64,000 bases of DNA from assembly GCA_030704615.1 (NCBI GenBank), contig CM060733.1, positions 7,810,001 through 7,874,000 on the forward strand, written 5' to 3'. The position numbers and the translations under genes were made by a program. Shown here in pieces: positions 52,714-64,000 of the stretch (its first letter is position 1; each line of letters starts with the position of its first letter). The notes under the pieces are model-generated. The model ran no database searches and had not been told where the DNA came from. It was given only the letters and a program-made list of their open reading frames with translations. This stretch comes from Takakia lepidozioides. Lineage: Eukaryota; Streptophyta; Takakiopsida; Takakiales; Takakiaceae.

Positions 52714-54021
52714 GAAATCCTAATGGAATGCAAGACTAGTACAAGTGCACAGAAGATGATATCTGCACGGGAGAATGATCGAGAAGCAGTGCGAGTGCCA
52801 TGCCAGCACTCGCATTCAGGAATTGCAACGTGGACCTAGCCATCAACACGTGCCACTTTCCAAAAACCCCATTTTCAAGCGTTTGCTTCTCCCATTGAGC
52901 TGGTGTGCTTGAGGGCAAACAACAAAGGATGGCAGGATTTCCTGGCAATCTGCTTTCAAAGATGGAGTAGAATAACCAAGCGTCTGTCTTATCAGATTCT
53001 TGATCTCTTCGAATTTCTGTTCTAAGCCCATTGTAGGTGAGGGCACTATCATCAGTACTGACACTCAACGTTAGCATTTCAAGAGCCTTCCAAAGTTGAC
53101 AATGCTGGACTGGAAGAAGAGGCATCACTCACTGACTAGAAGTAATGGAAGGGAACTGCTGTTGAATCAGAGAGAGAAGAAAGAAAGAATACTAAGTGAC
53201 AGCCAGCCTGTACTACTGTGAGAGGATATGAGTACTGTCTTGAGACTCAGGATGTCAATCAAAGCACCGAAGTCGATCTTACATAATCTCAGAGAGAGTT
53301 AGATCATATGTTAATACTTCTCGAGGATGTCACAATGGTTTTGTATGAAACCCATTCTGAGATTTGCAATGAGGTTTCAAGTCCGGATATGTTCAGGGAA
53401 ATGTTGCTGCAGGAAGCGCAAAACAGTAATCTGACTGACAAGATAAATTCATTATGGCCGCGAAGGAATTTTGCTCCTTACAGAGCTATCACACAAATGT
53501 ACAGTCCAAAAGGTACGTAATCCAAAATTACTTCGCGGGAGCTCATCTAATGACAGGTTCAGAGCTGAAGTTTATCGTGTTTCTCAAACACTAGAGCAGC
53601 AAGTAAGATCAGAAAACAAGTCCAGAAGATTAATCAACCATGGCCTACTAATTTTATTTGTTTTTGCCTACATACAATGTTAAGTGGCTGGTATTTATGC
53701 TGGCTTCAGCTGGATTCTTCTGTGCCCTAATGTCTCTTCGAACACGAAATGTTTAAGCAAAACTTGTTCACAGGATAGAACCGGCCAAATGGTTCAAATG
53801 GATCTTTTGGGATATCATTGCGCAATCTTTCAAAACATACAGGGCACTCTCTTTTCCTGCAAGAAAGACCACCAGCCATGTTAGTGTGGGATTGCCAACA
53901 AGGAATGCCCCATTATGCCCTTAAGCACCCCATTGTGTGGGAACAGGAAGGAACACATCAGCAAGGTAAACTAAACTATTGCCCCAAACCCCTGTTTCAA
54001 GAAAGAAAAGGTGTGACTTAC
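52714..54021. other. Intergenic, no gene recognised
   Basis: 5' side of the RimP-like gene and 3' side of the coiled-coil gene. Frames at 52736-53128 and 53308-53520 lack family features and were not accepted as genes. Confidence 0.45.
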
Positions 54022-57000
54022 TCACCTAGCAATCAGAGCTTTTTGGTGGACTCTATCGTGCACGTCCAGCAACAGCTCTCTCTCTTTCTTGGCTTTCAAA
54101 GTCTCTTGCATTAATAACTTCTGCTCTTCCTTCCATATATCCATCAGCAACTTCATTTCATCTCCACGCTGCCATACCCATTAACCCATGGCTCAGTGAG
54201 AAATTCAACACATAGATCCAAGGGAGTCCAGGTAAAAGGATGCCTCCTTCACATGGAAGGGCTGTCAGCACTAAATCCCCAGATTACCATGTGACCAGGG
54301 CACTTCTCTGCTGACTTTTGATTCTCTAGGACGTGGGAGAGCCCGGCAGCTATCAAGCCAACAAGGGAACGTCCCATTTGCACAACCTGTGGGTAGGATA
54401 TTGTCACCACTGGCACACATGACCACTTTTCCTCTTAACCACTGGGCAATCTGTTGAGAAGTAGGTGAGAGATGAACCAGATCCTTGACAGACTGCATTC
54501 AAAGCTTTTCAAGTCTGAATTGCTTTTACCATCCATACTGCACATCTGCCAGATCAAAACTCTCCCAAAATTTTGGAAAGAGACCTATCTGAAAAATGTG
54601 ATTTGGCTCAGATGCTGTACACAGTATTCTTTGTTGGTAGCAAAACTTGATGTCATAATAGTTAGTATCGTCAGGCAGTGTGAGACCACCAATGTACCAA
54701 GATTCAACACACCTTCATTTTTCGCCTGTTCTGAGCAGCTATGATCCTCCTATGTGTCATCCATGAATTATGATCTCGTTGTGCTTCCTCAAGTCTCTCC
54801 AAATTCTTCTTTTGCTGCTTTTCAATCCGCATGCTTCTTATATTGGTCATCTCCCTGCAAGTACCAAACATAAATAAGTGACTTTGACTAAGAAGAAACT
54901 GTATGCAGCTGAAGTTGTGGTGTCCAACGCAGATCTGCCTGAGGCACTATCAGATTACGGGATGATTTGTGGACATACACAAGCGACATTATAAGGTGAG
55001 CTATAGAGTACGGACGCAATAAGGATAAATGGCTTCTGATATGTAAGAACAAGTTAGAAGCTGGCCAGTCCAGGGCTCAATGGGGGATGGCATCTGCGTA
55101 AACCCGGAGAAGTGTAAGTAGCCTTGAGAACTGGACACCAAAAAAAATAAAGAGTGTATTAACCTTAAGGAGTCAACAGACTTACTCTTCTCTCTTGATC
55201 TTGTCAGCTAAGGTTTGAAATTGTTCTCTCACTGCCTCCACATCTTGTAGCCACATGAGATGTTCTTTCCTCAGTTCTTTCTCAATTGCCCCCATTTGGT
55301 CTTTTATGGTTTGTTTGGTGCTTGGTTCATACTTCTCGATTCTTCTCAAATCCTCTTGAAACCTTGCATCTATTTGAAGGAGCTGCATGAATAGGACTCC
55401 ACACTTCTATTATAAGAAAAGGCTGTAAGCTACTATTGTTGCAGTCACACAATACCATGTTATTAGCAACCAATAAGGCATTCCAAAGAAAACATTAATT
55501 GTTACTCAAGTTTTTACTGGCCCCCTAGTACACTCACAATACACAATCACATAAGGAGGATGAACTACAGAGAGAGCTCCTAATACCGCAAAAATTACTC
55601 TCTAGTGGTTTTGTTATTTTGGCATCATATATATTTACTGACAGCTGAAAGGACCTGGAAAGATTTTCAAAGGCCCTCAACCACTACACCGGAGGAGAGA
55701 GAGCTCACCTTCCTAGAATCTCTGAAAACGCGTTGAACCTGAAACTTGCGGGCTTGGTCCTTGAAGCCATCACTCCACTTCTTCTTAATATTAGCAACCT
55801 GATCAAACTGCTTGTCATCAAATATTTTTCCCCGTTTTTCGTCAATCTCCTCATCATCCAACAATTTGAGCCCCCGTATGTCTTTCAAGGATAGGCCCCT
55901 AGAGCATAATGTTCCACAAATATATATTAATGCTTTGAGAGCTTGGTATCAAGTATCAACATGAGTGTGGAAATTTGCTGGGACCCAAGTGTAGCCTCTC
56001 AACACCTAATGCTCAGTTCTCACTTACATCTTGCTGACTGATATCCAATCAATAGCCTTGGTTGTGTGATGTGGACATCAACCAGATCTTACTCGGCCAC
56101 ATCTCCCTACAGGTTTTCACCAATCATGGTGTCTTTTGAAATTCATATGTGCTTCATATACATAAATACTGGTCATTGTCCCTCCGCCCCCATATGTAAA
56201 CAACTGGGAACATCTGGAAGGTCAGATTCAACTCATTGTAAGCCCCACACTGGAGCTCATCGCCTTCAGTGATGGGGGTCCTCCTCATTCTGCTCTTCGG
56301 ACATGATTCACTCAATCTTATATGTACATTCTCCATAAACTGGCTTGGGGTCTGGTAGTGAGCTTGTACTCTGTGGCCATAAGGTAAGACAGTGAAGCAT
56401 ATCTCTACTCTCTAATGTGTACTATATCTACCTGTAGTGCATTGAGGTGGCCAGCTGGGAGCTGTAAATTCAAGTGGAAATCATTACATATTGAATGCCT
56501 GCTTTTGCGTGGCAGTACCTAGCAATCACTCAAATTTTATGGTTATGGTTGGATTTGTGAAAGAGATGTCACCTCTCGATTGTTATGTCAAATCCAGAAG
56601 GCTCTGTTCGTTCAGAAGTCGTTCTATGATCCTGACAACGGAATCCCAGTTGCTTACAACTAGAGCTTGCATGTTTCAGCCCATTACACTTCTCATTGTT
56701 TTTCTTATAATCTCCAGGGCACTTGTCCTCAAGCTCTTTTCCATCAATGTAGCCAACCTAATGTTGGCAGTTCATTATGTCAGAAAGAGCGAATCAACCT
56801 TGGGGCAAGAACATGAACCATCCCGCTCACCATGTCAATTACTATATGAGTATAAGTTGAACCCCCGAGCATTCCATCAAATTAGTTGACTACTAAGAGT
56901 AGGTTGATTGACATTCACCTCCGATGCCGGAAACACAAACACGTTTCGCTTTCCATCATCACCACCTCTACTATAAACTGCCAGAATCTCATGCAACTGA

Positions 57001-57970
57001 GGAGGATGAGGTTGCGTCTGGAATTCTGATCGAGGACGGTGTCCATCTTTTTGCAGGTGTTTCTCCTTCTGAGAATTCAGAATCCTTTCAACCGCAGCCA
57101 ACTGATTGTTCTCCACAATGAGAATATTAGGTTTCTGGTTTCCATTAGTACTTGCCATATTACCTCCAGTTTTGGGTTTGCAGCCCGAACATGGTAACTT
57201 GAAACCAGGCCTTGTTTGAAGGGGAGATTCCATCTCATCTTTGAGAGCTTCCTTAAGCGCACGGAAGTACCCACGATGCTGTCGGGCATTTTCCTTACTG
57301 AACTTCTCAGCATGGATGCACAAGGCATCCCACCCTTTAAATTTTTTTGGAGTTGGGCAAACTGCACAAGTCGGCTCTTCCTTCTCGAAGGAGCCCGGCC
57401 GCTTTGTGCCCCTCCTCTCCATAATATCCCGCCGCATCTCCAGTTCCTGTCATGGGCACAATTCACAAAAGTTCGGTTGCAAGGAATGTAAGGGTAAAGG
57501 AAGAAAAGGGACCTGGCATGCTCAAAGTGACAAACGGAATGCATGATAATGTCACAAATGTACACCGGGCTAGTCTGACTGAACCCTCAACTACTGCAAA
57601 CACTAGCTTCGCGGCCCCAAGATGTACGCACCTTTTTAACAACCGGCAAAAGTTTCTTGTATGCATTGTCTTCCACTGCTTTTTCTATCTCTACCGGAGT
57701 TTTCGAACGCTTGTGACAGTAATAATCGATGTCATGTTTCAAGTCAAGCACAAGAGCTCGAGCATCGCCGTTGAGATTCGCTGTCTGACTAGGCCCCAAC
57801 GCTGCACACTCATTATAGGGCCTGTCATCAAGTTGAAACTGACAAGAAGATGAAGAAGGACTGTAGTCTTGATGGTGTGAGAGATCCTTTTGGCGCTTTC
57901 TGGCAGCGTAGTCGGTTTGATGGCTGGGGGCGGCGTGGTCCAGTAAATAATATCCACGTTTGTGATCCAT
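54022..57970 (-). CDS. Coiled-coil protein with weak zf-XS-like Cys/His segment, partial model
   Basis: Supported exons are 57970-57632, 57446-56919, about 55903-55710, 55388-55184, about 54856-54740 and about 54172-54022; phase shows at least one exon missing between 56919 and 55903. Exon 2 has TCAVCPTPKKFKGWDALCIHAEKF followed by HRGYFRALKEALKDE, a CxxC...H...H-with-HRxxxxxL pattern seen in zf-XS fingers of SGS3/FDM-type RNA-silencing proteins. The expected XS RNA-binding domain (WPPxxxI, GHRGxSVL) was not found. The C-terminal half is highly charged coiled coil (KREEEMTNIRSMR, WKEEQKLLMQE). The stop at 54022-54024 could instead be a splice donor. Role unknown; the XS link is tentative. Confidence 0.55.
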
Positions 57971-58990
57971 CCTCTATCGTGCGCCTCTCTAGATGTACTG
58001 CCACTTACTGTTCAGGTTCCAGAAGCTTGTTTTGGACAATTACATGAATGTACAAAATTTACTTCCAGGGGCAGTAAGCCAGAGTCTTCTCTCTATACAC
58101 ATCCACCAGGAGGCAGACATAGCTATGTAAGGACTCGCTATCGTCGAATTGGAGAGAGAATCCAAATGCTCGATTTCGCTGCCTGACTCGGACAAGCTCG
58201 ATCGAGCTATGTCATGATTGACAAACAGAGAGATACGAGAAAGAGAAAGACCTAGGCCCCAGTACATTGTTTCGCAAGTCTTCTAATGTGAGCAAGCTAC
58301 AATTTTGAGATAAGAGATCCTCAATCCTTGCATTCTGCAACTCGGAACGCATTATTGGATTCAGAAATCAGTACTGATTAGACTCTGTTGCGAGCAGCCA
58401 AATTAGCCTTGTGAACATAGACCCCACTTTGACTGAGGGACAGACGGCGGAAGAGGGTGGGAGTTGAGGGGAGATCAGCAGGAGCCCTCTACCTCAGTGC
58501 TAAGGAGCAAATTAGTCCGGGGAGAGACAAGGTGGTTGTGAGAGTGTGAGTACAAGAGAGGGGTGGGGGGAGTGTGAGAATAGGGAAGGGAAGGTTGGTT
58601 ACTGTCCTGCACAAGAGGCCAAGAGCTGCACCCTTTCACTACTCCATGTAACCTCTCAGGATTAAAAAACAACCCTGTAAAGCTTTATAGAAAGACCCAG
58701 ATGAGATGACATACCAAGTGACAACAAGCAACTTCTATTCAAGAGGGAAGATAATAGGAATAATGTAAGAACTTAATGCAAGCGCGTCAGGACGGTCCAG
58801 CCCTGACACCCGTACCGCCGGTTCTTCGCCTCCGGCAGACATCGAAAGGCAGCCGGCTGGGCTCGGTCAATCCCTCCCCCACCCCGCCCTCATCCCATCG
58901 GCGTCGTCGCCCCAGGCGCGTCGTCGCCCCCTGCGTCGTCGTTCTGCGACACCAGTCCGCCGCTTCCAGCAGTCCGCCAGTTCCCTGTAA
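57971..58990. other. Intergenic, no gene recognised
   Basis: Promoter side of the coiled-coil gene. GA-rich patches near 58555-58590. No supported ORF; the satellite starts at about 58990. Confidence 0.5.
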
Positions 58991-61070
58991 CCCCGCCCCG
59001 GGTTCAACCATCACCCCCATGTAACCCTCTGTAACTCCGCCGAGTGTAACCCACATTACCATGTAACCCTTTGTAACCCATATAACCCCATGACCCTCTG
59101 TAACCCATGTAACCCTTATAACACCGCAGAGTGTCACCCCCACCCCTATGTAACCCTCACTACATGTAACCCTCTGTAACACTTTGCAACCCATGTAACC
59201 CTATGTAACCCTCTGTAACACCGCAGAGTGTCGCCCTCACCCCTTATGTAACCCTCACTCCATGTAACCCTCTGTAACCCATGTAACCCTCTGTGACCCT
59301 TTGTAACCCTCACCACCATGTAACCCTCTGTAACACCGCAGAGTGTCACCCTCACCCGTATGTAACCCTCATTCCATGTAACCCTCTCTGACCCTCTGTA
59401 ACCCTCACTCCATGTAACCCTCTGTGACTCTATATCCCTCACCAGGTGTAACCCTTACCTCCATGTAACCCTCTGTAACACCGCAGAGTGTCACCCTCGC
59501 CACCATGTAACCCTCACTCCATGTAACCCTCACAAACCCTCTGTGGCTCTGTAACCTATGTAACCCTCTGTAACACCGTAGAGTGTCGTCCTCACCACTT
59601 ATGTAACCCTCTGTAACCCATGTAACCCTCTGTGACCCTTTGTAACCCTCACCACCATGTAACCCTCTGTAACACCGCAGAGTGTCACCCTCACCCGTAT
59701 GTAACCCTCACTCCATGTAACCCTCTCTGACCCTCTATAACCCTCACCACCATGTAACCCTCTGTAACCCATGTGACCCTCTATATCCCTCACCAGGTGT
59801 AACCCTTACCACCATGTAACCCTCTGTAACACCGCAGAGTGTCACCCTCGTCACCATGTAACCCTCCGTAACCCTCACAAACCCTCTGTGACACCGCAGA
59901 GTGTCACCCTCATCCCCATGTAACCCTCACTCCATGTAACCCTCTGTGACCCTCCGTGGCTCTGTAACCCATGTAATCCTCTGTAACACCGTAGAGCGTC
60001 ACCCTCACGCCTTATGTAACCCTCACTCCATGTAACCCTCTGTAACACATGTAACCCTCTGTGACCCTTTGTAACCCTCACCACCATGTAACCCTCTGTA
60101 ACACCGCAGAGTGTCACCCTCACCCCTATGTAATCCTCACTCCATGTAACCCTCTCTGACCCTCTGTAACTCTCTGTAACCCATGTAACCCTCTGTGACC
60201 CTCTATATCCCTCACTAGGTGTAACCCTTACCACCATGTAACCCTCTGTAACACCGCAGAGTGTCACCCCCATCCCTATGCATCCCTCACTCCTTGTAAC
60301 CCATGTAATCCTCTGTGACCCTGCGTAACCCGTGTAACCCTCTGTGACCCTGTGTAACCCATGTAACCCCATGTAACCCTCACTCCATGTAACCCTCTCT
60401 GACCCTCTATAACCCATGTAACCCTCTGTGACCCTCTATAACCCTCACCAGGTGTAACCTTCACCACCATGTAACCCTCAGTAACCCTCTGTAACACCGT
60501 AGAGTGTCACCATCACCCCTGTGTAACCTCACTTTATGTAACCCTATGTGACCCTCTGTGACTCTCTGTAACCCTCACCAGGTGTAACCCTCACCACCAT
60601 GTAACCCTCCGTAACCCGTTTATCCCTCTGTAACACCGCTGAGTGTAACCCTCACTCCATGTAACCCTCCCATGTAACCCTATGTCACCCTCTGTAACCC
60701 ATGTAACCCCATGACCCTCTGTAACCCTTTGTAACCCATGTAACCCTCTGTTACTCCGCGAGGTGTAACCCTCACTCCATGTTATCCTGCATCGTGTAAC
60801 CCCAATGTAAGCTTGTATCATATTATCCCATATACCCCTCTCCGTGTAACTCCAGTTCCTCGTAACCCCATCATCCCTGTAACCCTCTGCACGTCAGCGC
60901 TTTAGCTCCGCCTCGTGTAACCCTCATTGTGCAACTCTCACATTGTAACCCCACCATGTAACCCCGATACTGTATCAATCCCCCCCGTGTAACCCCCGAT
61001 TGTGTCACTCATAGCTCGTGTCACCCCGGATCCTTTATCCCCAACGCATGTCACCCCTGTTCGTGTAGCC
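58990..61070. repeat. Degenerate satellite based on TGTAACCCTC
   Basis: About 2 kb of near-continuous variants of ATGTAACCCTC / TGTAACCC on the plus strand. A higher-order landmark, ACACCGCAGAGTGTCACCCT, recurs irregularly (about 59115, 59217, 59331, 59478, 59660, 59829, 59888, 60098, 60249). Spacing varies from about 60 to 150 bases, so this is not a simple tandem array. The unit resembles but is not a telomere repeat (TTTAGGG/CCCTAAA). Long minus-strand frames here are repeat artefacts. The right edge fades into single copies by about 61060. Confidence 0.9.
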
Positions 61071-61211
61071 CCTTAGTGCCCGGCAAAAATTGGCGGGCTC
61101 CAAGAGGTGTCAGATATTTTGAATTCAAACCTGGGTTACACGATTCGGTGACATCAAAACCCACGTGTAACTCCATCATCGCTCGTCATTTTCACCAGGT
61201 GCGTAGACGAC

Positions 61212-64000
61212 GTGCAGTCCCGAGGGCTCCGCTGCGTTGCCCGCGTGTATTATGCGATTTGTACTGTACTGGTGGTATTGTTGCTGCTAATGGCATGTGC
61301 TGCCGCGAAGGTGCTAGACGAGGAACGCAAAGCAGCATTGGAATCAAATGGTTTGAAAGATGAGGCGGGAGAACTCTGTCATTTGCAGCATTTGGTATCT
61401 CATTTGAAATGCATCCTACAGCTGCCCATAGACGGGCTTTTCAATCACACAAACCTCCGTTGGATACGCCAGGTTTCCCAGGGAAAAGGGAAACGGATAT
61501 CCATCGAAGTAGCTGTCGTTCCATGGTCTCGCATTCCTGACTTTCTGGAGGGAGAAAGGAGTAGAGTGGATGGGAAGACCCAATTTTATGTTCAAGATCG
61601 AAGGTACCGTGAGTTGCCAGATTTGACAACACCGCGTGCAAACAGTTATCGTCAGTGGCATAAGTAAGTCACTTATGAGGGTTGTATAACATTCCCAGCC
61701 CCACTTCTTTCTGCTAGTCTAGCAAAGTCGTATATGGCGATAACCCTCCTCGCTTTATATGCTTTTTTTGCAGGTACCACTGCTGCTACGGCCCGATAGA
61801 TAGGCGCACGGACCCGCCGATTGTGAAGAAAAAAAAAAACCGATAGCAGCCTCCGATAATCAAACAGCAGTCAAGCGAATCAGACGTAAGGCAGCGGATT
61901 TCGGAGAGTCATACAAACGTGGGTGTACGTGTAGCTTCAAAGTTGGCCAGTGTTTTCTAGATTCAGAGTTGGCAATCATCACATACTTCCAGAAACAGCA
62001 TGTGGATGCAAAAGGAAAGCCATGTCATGGTTCAGCTGACCCCTCTTCCCATTTCTCGCGATTCGTGCATGCCCCTCGTCTCAGCCAAGATATGAAACAG
62101 TGGATCGTCGATAGTCTTCGCAGTGGCCTATCTCCAGCTATGATTATGACACAACACACTCAACAACTCCAGGAAGCTTGTGCGTCTCAGCCAGGCATGG
62201 AGTGGAGTCGCGATTGTTTCTTGTTCGAGTACGACGTGAGAAACATTGCCGACAAGCTTGCGATTGAGAGTTACAAAAAACATCCAGATGATGCACAAAG
62301 TGTACGTATGTGGGTCAATAGCAATCCTGAAAGCGTCTTCTTCTACCATGAAGAGACAGCGCCAGTGGCGGGTGATTTGAAGTTCGTAATTGGAATACAA
62401 ACGGAGTGGCAAAAACAGAAAATGATCGACTTGGGACACAACCGTGTGGTATCCTGCGATGCAACATTTGGGACCAACGAAAATAAGGTATTCGTGTCAC
62501 GCTTTACCTTTCATTGCATTCTGAAATGTGAGTGCCATGCAACTGTTGCCAATATTTTAACGCTCACCTTATTCATTTTTGTACCATTGCGACATTGCAG
62601 TTCCCAATGTATACCATGATGGTGTTCGACGAATGGCTCAACGGCATACCTGTTGCTTATATTATATCAGCGAGAAACAAAACGACTGACTTGAGCCCCT
62701 GGATGAAACGTCTTCGCGACCGACTTCTTCAGAGCAAACCAGATTGGAGGCCAAATGCTTTTGTTGTCGACGATGCAGACGCAGAAATCAATGCTATCAG
62801 GTACACGGCTAGAAGTTACAATGTTCTGAGTCACACTACAAGTTGCATGCACGAGGGGTTTCATGGATCGGGCTACACTGCTGCTAGTTACACTGAGAAT
62901 CACAGTAAGAGTTAAACTGCCAGTTACACGAGGGGGTGCATTGCTGCCTGTAACACTTGGAGTTACACTGTCAGTTGCTCGAGGGGTTACATGGATTGGG
63001 TTGCAGTGCTGTCTATTACACTGAGGGTTACACTATCAGTTAGACAGATGGTTATACTGCCTTGAGTTGGACGGAGGGTTACACTGCTGTGAGTTAGACC
63101 GAGGGTATACTACTGTGAGTTAGACCGAGGGTTACACTGCTATGAGGTAGACAGAGGGTTACACTGCGAGTTACACGGCGTGTCATCCGCAGTCCTACAT
63201 GGATTAGGTTGCACTGCTATAGCATGTGAGTTACACTGGGAGCATCGCAGAGGGTTGTATGGGTTGGGTCGCTCTGAGAGTTACACGGTGTAACATGGAT
63301 TGCGTTACAGCGCTGCGAGGGGTTATATGTGTTGGGTTACACTGCTTGAGTTTCACTGATAGTTACATGACCAGATGCACGAGGGGTTACATGAGTCACA
63401 CTACTAAGAGTGACACTTTGAAGAGTTACACTTCTACGAGTTACACTGCGAAGAGTTCCTCTGATAAGAGTTACACTGACAAGAGTTACACTGATGGATT
63501 GGGTGGCATTTGATGTGTGTGCGTGCAGGGAATCGTTTGGGGACGTAGCAATATTTCTATGCCTTTGGCATGTTCGCCGCGCTTGGCTGAAACATTCGTG
63601 GCGTAAGATGCCCGATCCATACACTCGCAATGCTGTTTTGAAACAGCTTGGCGACGTAATGTACGGCATTAACGCCTGTGTGGGAGTCACCCCAAGAGTG
63701 GGCGCTGGAGCGACTGGAAGATTTGAATTATTCCTATCCGCTTGCGCGTGACTTCCTACGTTACATCAGAATGGAATGGGTCCCAAAACTGAGCATGTGG
63801 ATCACGGGGGCTCGTTATATTCCCCACGCAAGTCAGGATACTAATGCCGCAATTGAATCTTGGCACGGAAATTTGAAGGCTCGTTTACGCTCGGGAAAGC
63901 AAAGGCTTGATGGCAGGAGAATCGATTGGCTGATCAGCGAACTCGTGGGTCCTGTTCTAACCCACTATTGGTATAGAGATAACTTGAAATCGAAAGGCTT
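61212..64000 (+). pseudogene. MULE-type DDE transposase (Mutator-like), decayed and cut by the window end
   Basis: Exon segments are about 61310-61663, 61774-62487, 62601-62800 and 63529-64000, each with GT/AG borders. N-terminal Cys/His signals (YHCCYG, then CTCSF, and KPCHG) resemble the zinc-binding DNA-binding part of MULE/FAR1-like proteins. The catalytic set is visible: Asp in VSCDATFGT, Asp in VVDDADAE, a C-x2-H in LCLWHVRRAW, and Glu in AAIESWHGNL. The middle carries FDEWLNGIPVAY. Two frameshifts are needed: one in an A11 run at about 61828-61838, one near 63685 where YGINACVG passes to SPQEWALE in another frame. It is therefore probably non-functional, or a host-domesticated gene with errors. 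Intron 3 (62801-63528) is made of GGGTTACA repeats. The 3' end lies beyond the window. Confidence 0.75.
62860..63510. repeat. GAGGGTTACA-type repeat filling the transposase intron
   Basis: On the plus strand this stretch is dominated by GAGTTACACTG and GAGGGTTACA, the reverse complement of the TGTAACCCTC motif at 58990-61070. It lies inside the 728-base intron between the third and fourth supported transposase exons, whose donor AG|GTACAC and acceptor GCAG|GGAATC keep the frame. Confidence 0.85.

Noticed and set aside
58787-60821. Several minus-strand ORFs rich in GVTEGYMVVRVT repeats
   Set aside because: Satellite translation; no protein family and repeat-driven composition.
58990-61070. 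Telomere or CRISPR array
   Set aside because: The unit is not CCCTAAA, and spacing and unit sequence are irregular, unlike CRISPR repeats; the context is eukaryotic.

Overview
The window looks like nuclear DNA of a streptophyte, most likely an early-diverging land plant or a close algal relative. The evidence is several intron-split genes with GT/AG junctions that preserve reading frame, predicted organelle transit peptides, plant-type families (CASP-like membrane protein, AIG1-type GTPases, plastid uL18-like protein), a fragment of a land-plant-type glycerol-3-phosphate acyltransferase, and many decayed retroelements and degenerate short-period repeats. The species cannot be fixed from the sequence.

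Layout. 1-10.1 kb is a decayed Ty3/gypsy LTR retroelement read on the minus strand: gag zinc knuckles, protease, N-terminal reverse transcriptase, integrase, then an unidentified ORF cluster. Its RT-RNase H block (6.28-7.35 kb) lies on the opposite strand, and a GPAT fragment sits at one inversion edge. No LTRs were identified. 11.5-12.5 kb holds a single-exon mitochondrial calcium uniporter (MCU). A tRNA-Lys(CTT)-like gene and a 1.6-kb tandem-repeat block follow. 14.8-16.8 kb is a three-exon CASP-like gene (minus). 18.0-18.6 kb is a single-exon organellar uL18-like protein. 20.3-26.3 kb is a SEC12/PHF1-type WD40 membrane protein (minus).

27.9-37.1 kb is an 18-exon NFACT (RqcH/Rqc2/NEMF) gene with a transit-like first exon (minus). 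It is divergently paired with a 12-exon spastin-like AAA ATPase at 38.0-44.8 kb (plus). Both carry 5'-truncated LINE fragments in an intron, in the sense orientation. 46.2-47.8 kb has two intronless AIG1-type GTPase ORFs in tandem; the downstream one is frameshifted. 49.0-52.7 kb is a five-exon RimP-like (UPF0090) gene with a long N-terminal extension rich in Lys and Glu. 54.0-58.0 kb is a coiled-coil gene with a weak zf-XS-like cysteine/histidine segment (minus). 59.0-61.1 kb is a degenerate satellite built on TGTAACCCTC. 61.2 kb to the end is a decayed MULE-type transposase whose intron consists of the reverse complement of that satellite motif.

The host genes are independent nuclear genes, not an operon. 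Three of them (uL18-like, RimP-like, NFACT) concern ribosome structure, maturation or quality control, probably in organelles. Gene models were built by eye from splice sites, phase and family resemblance; no alignment or database search was run.
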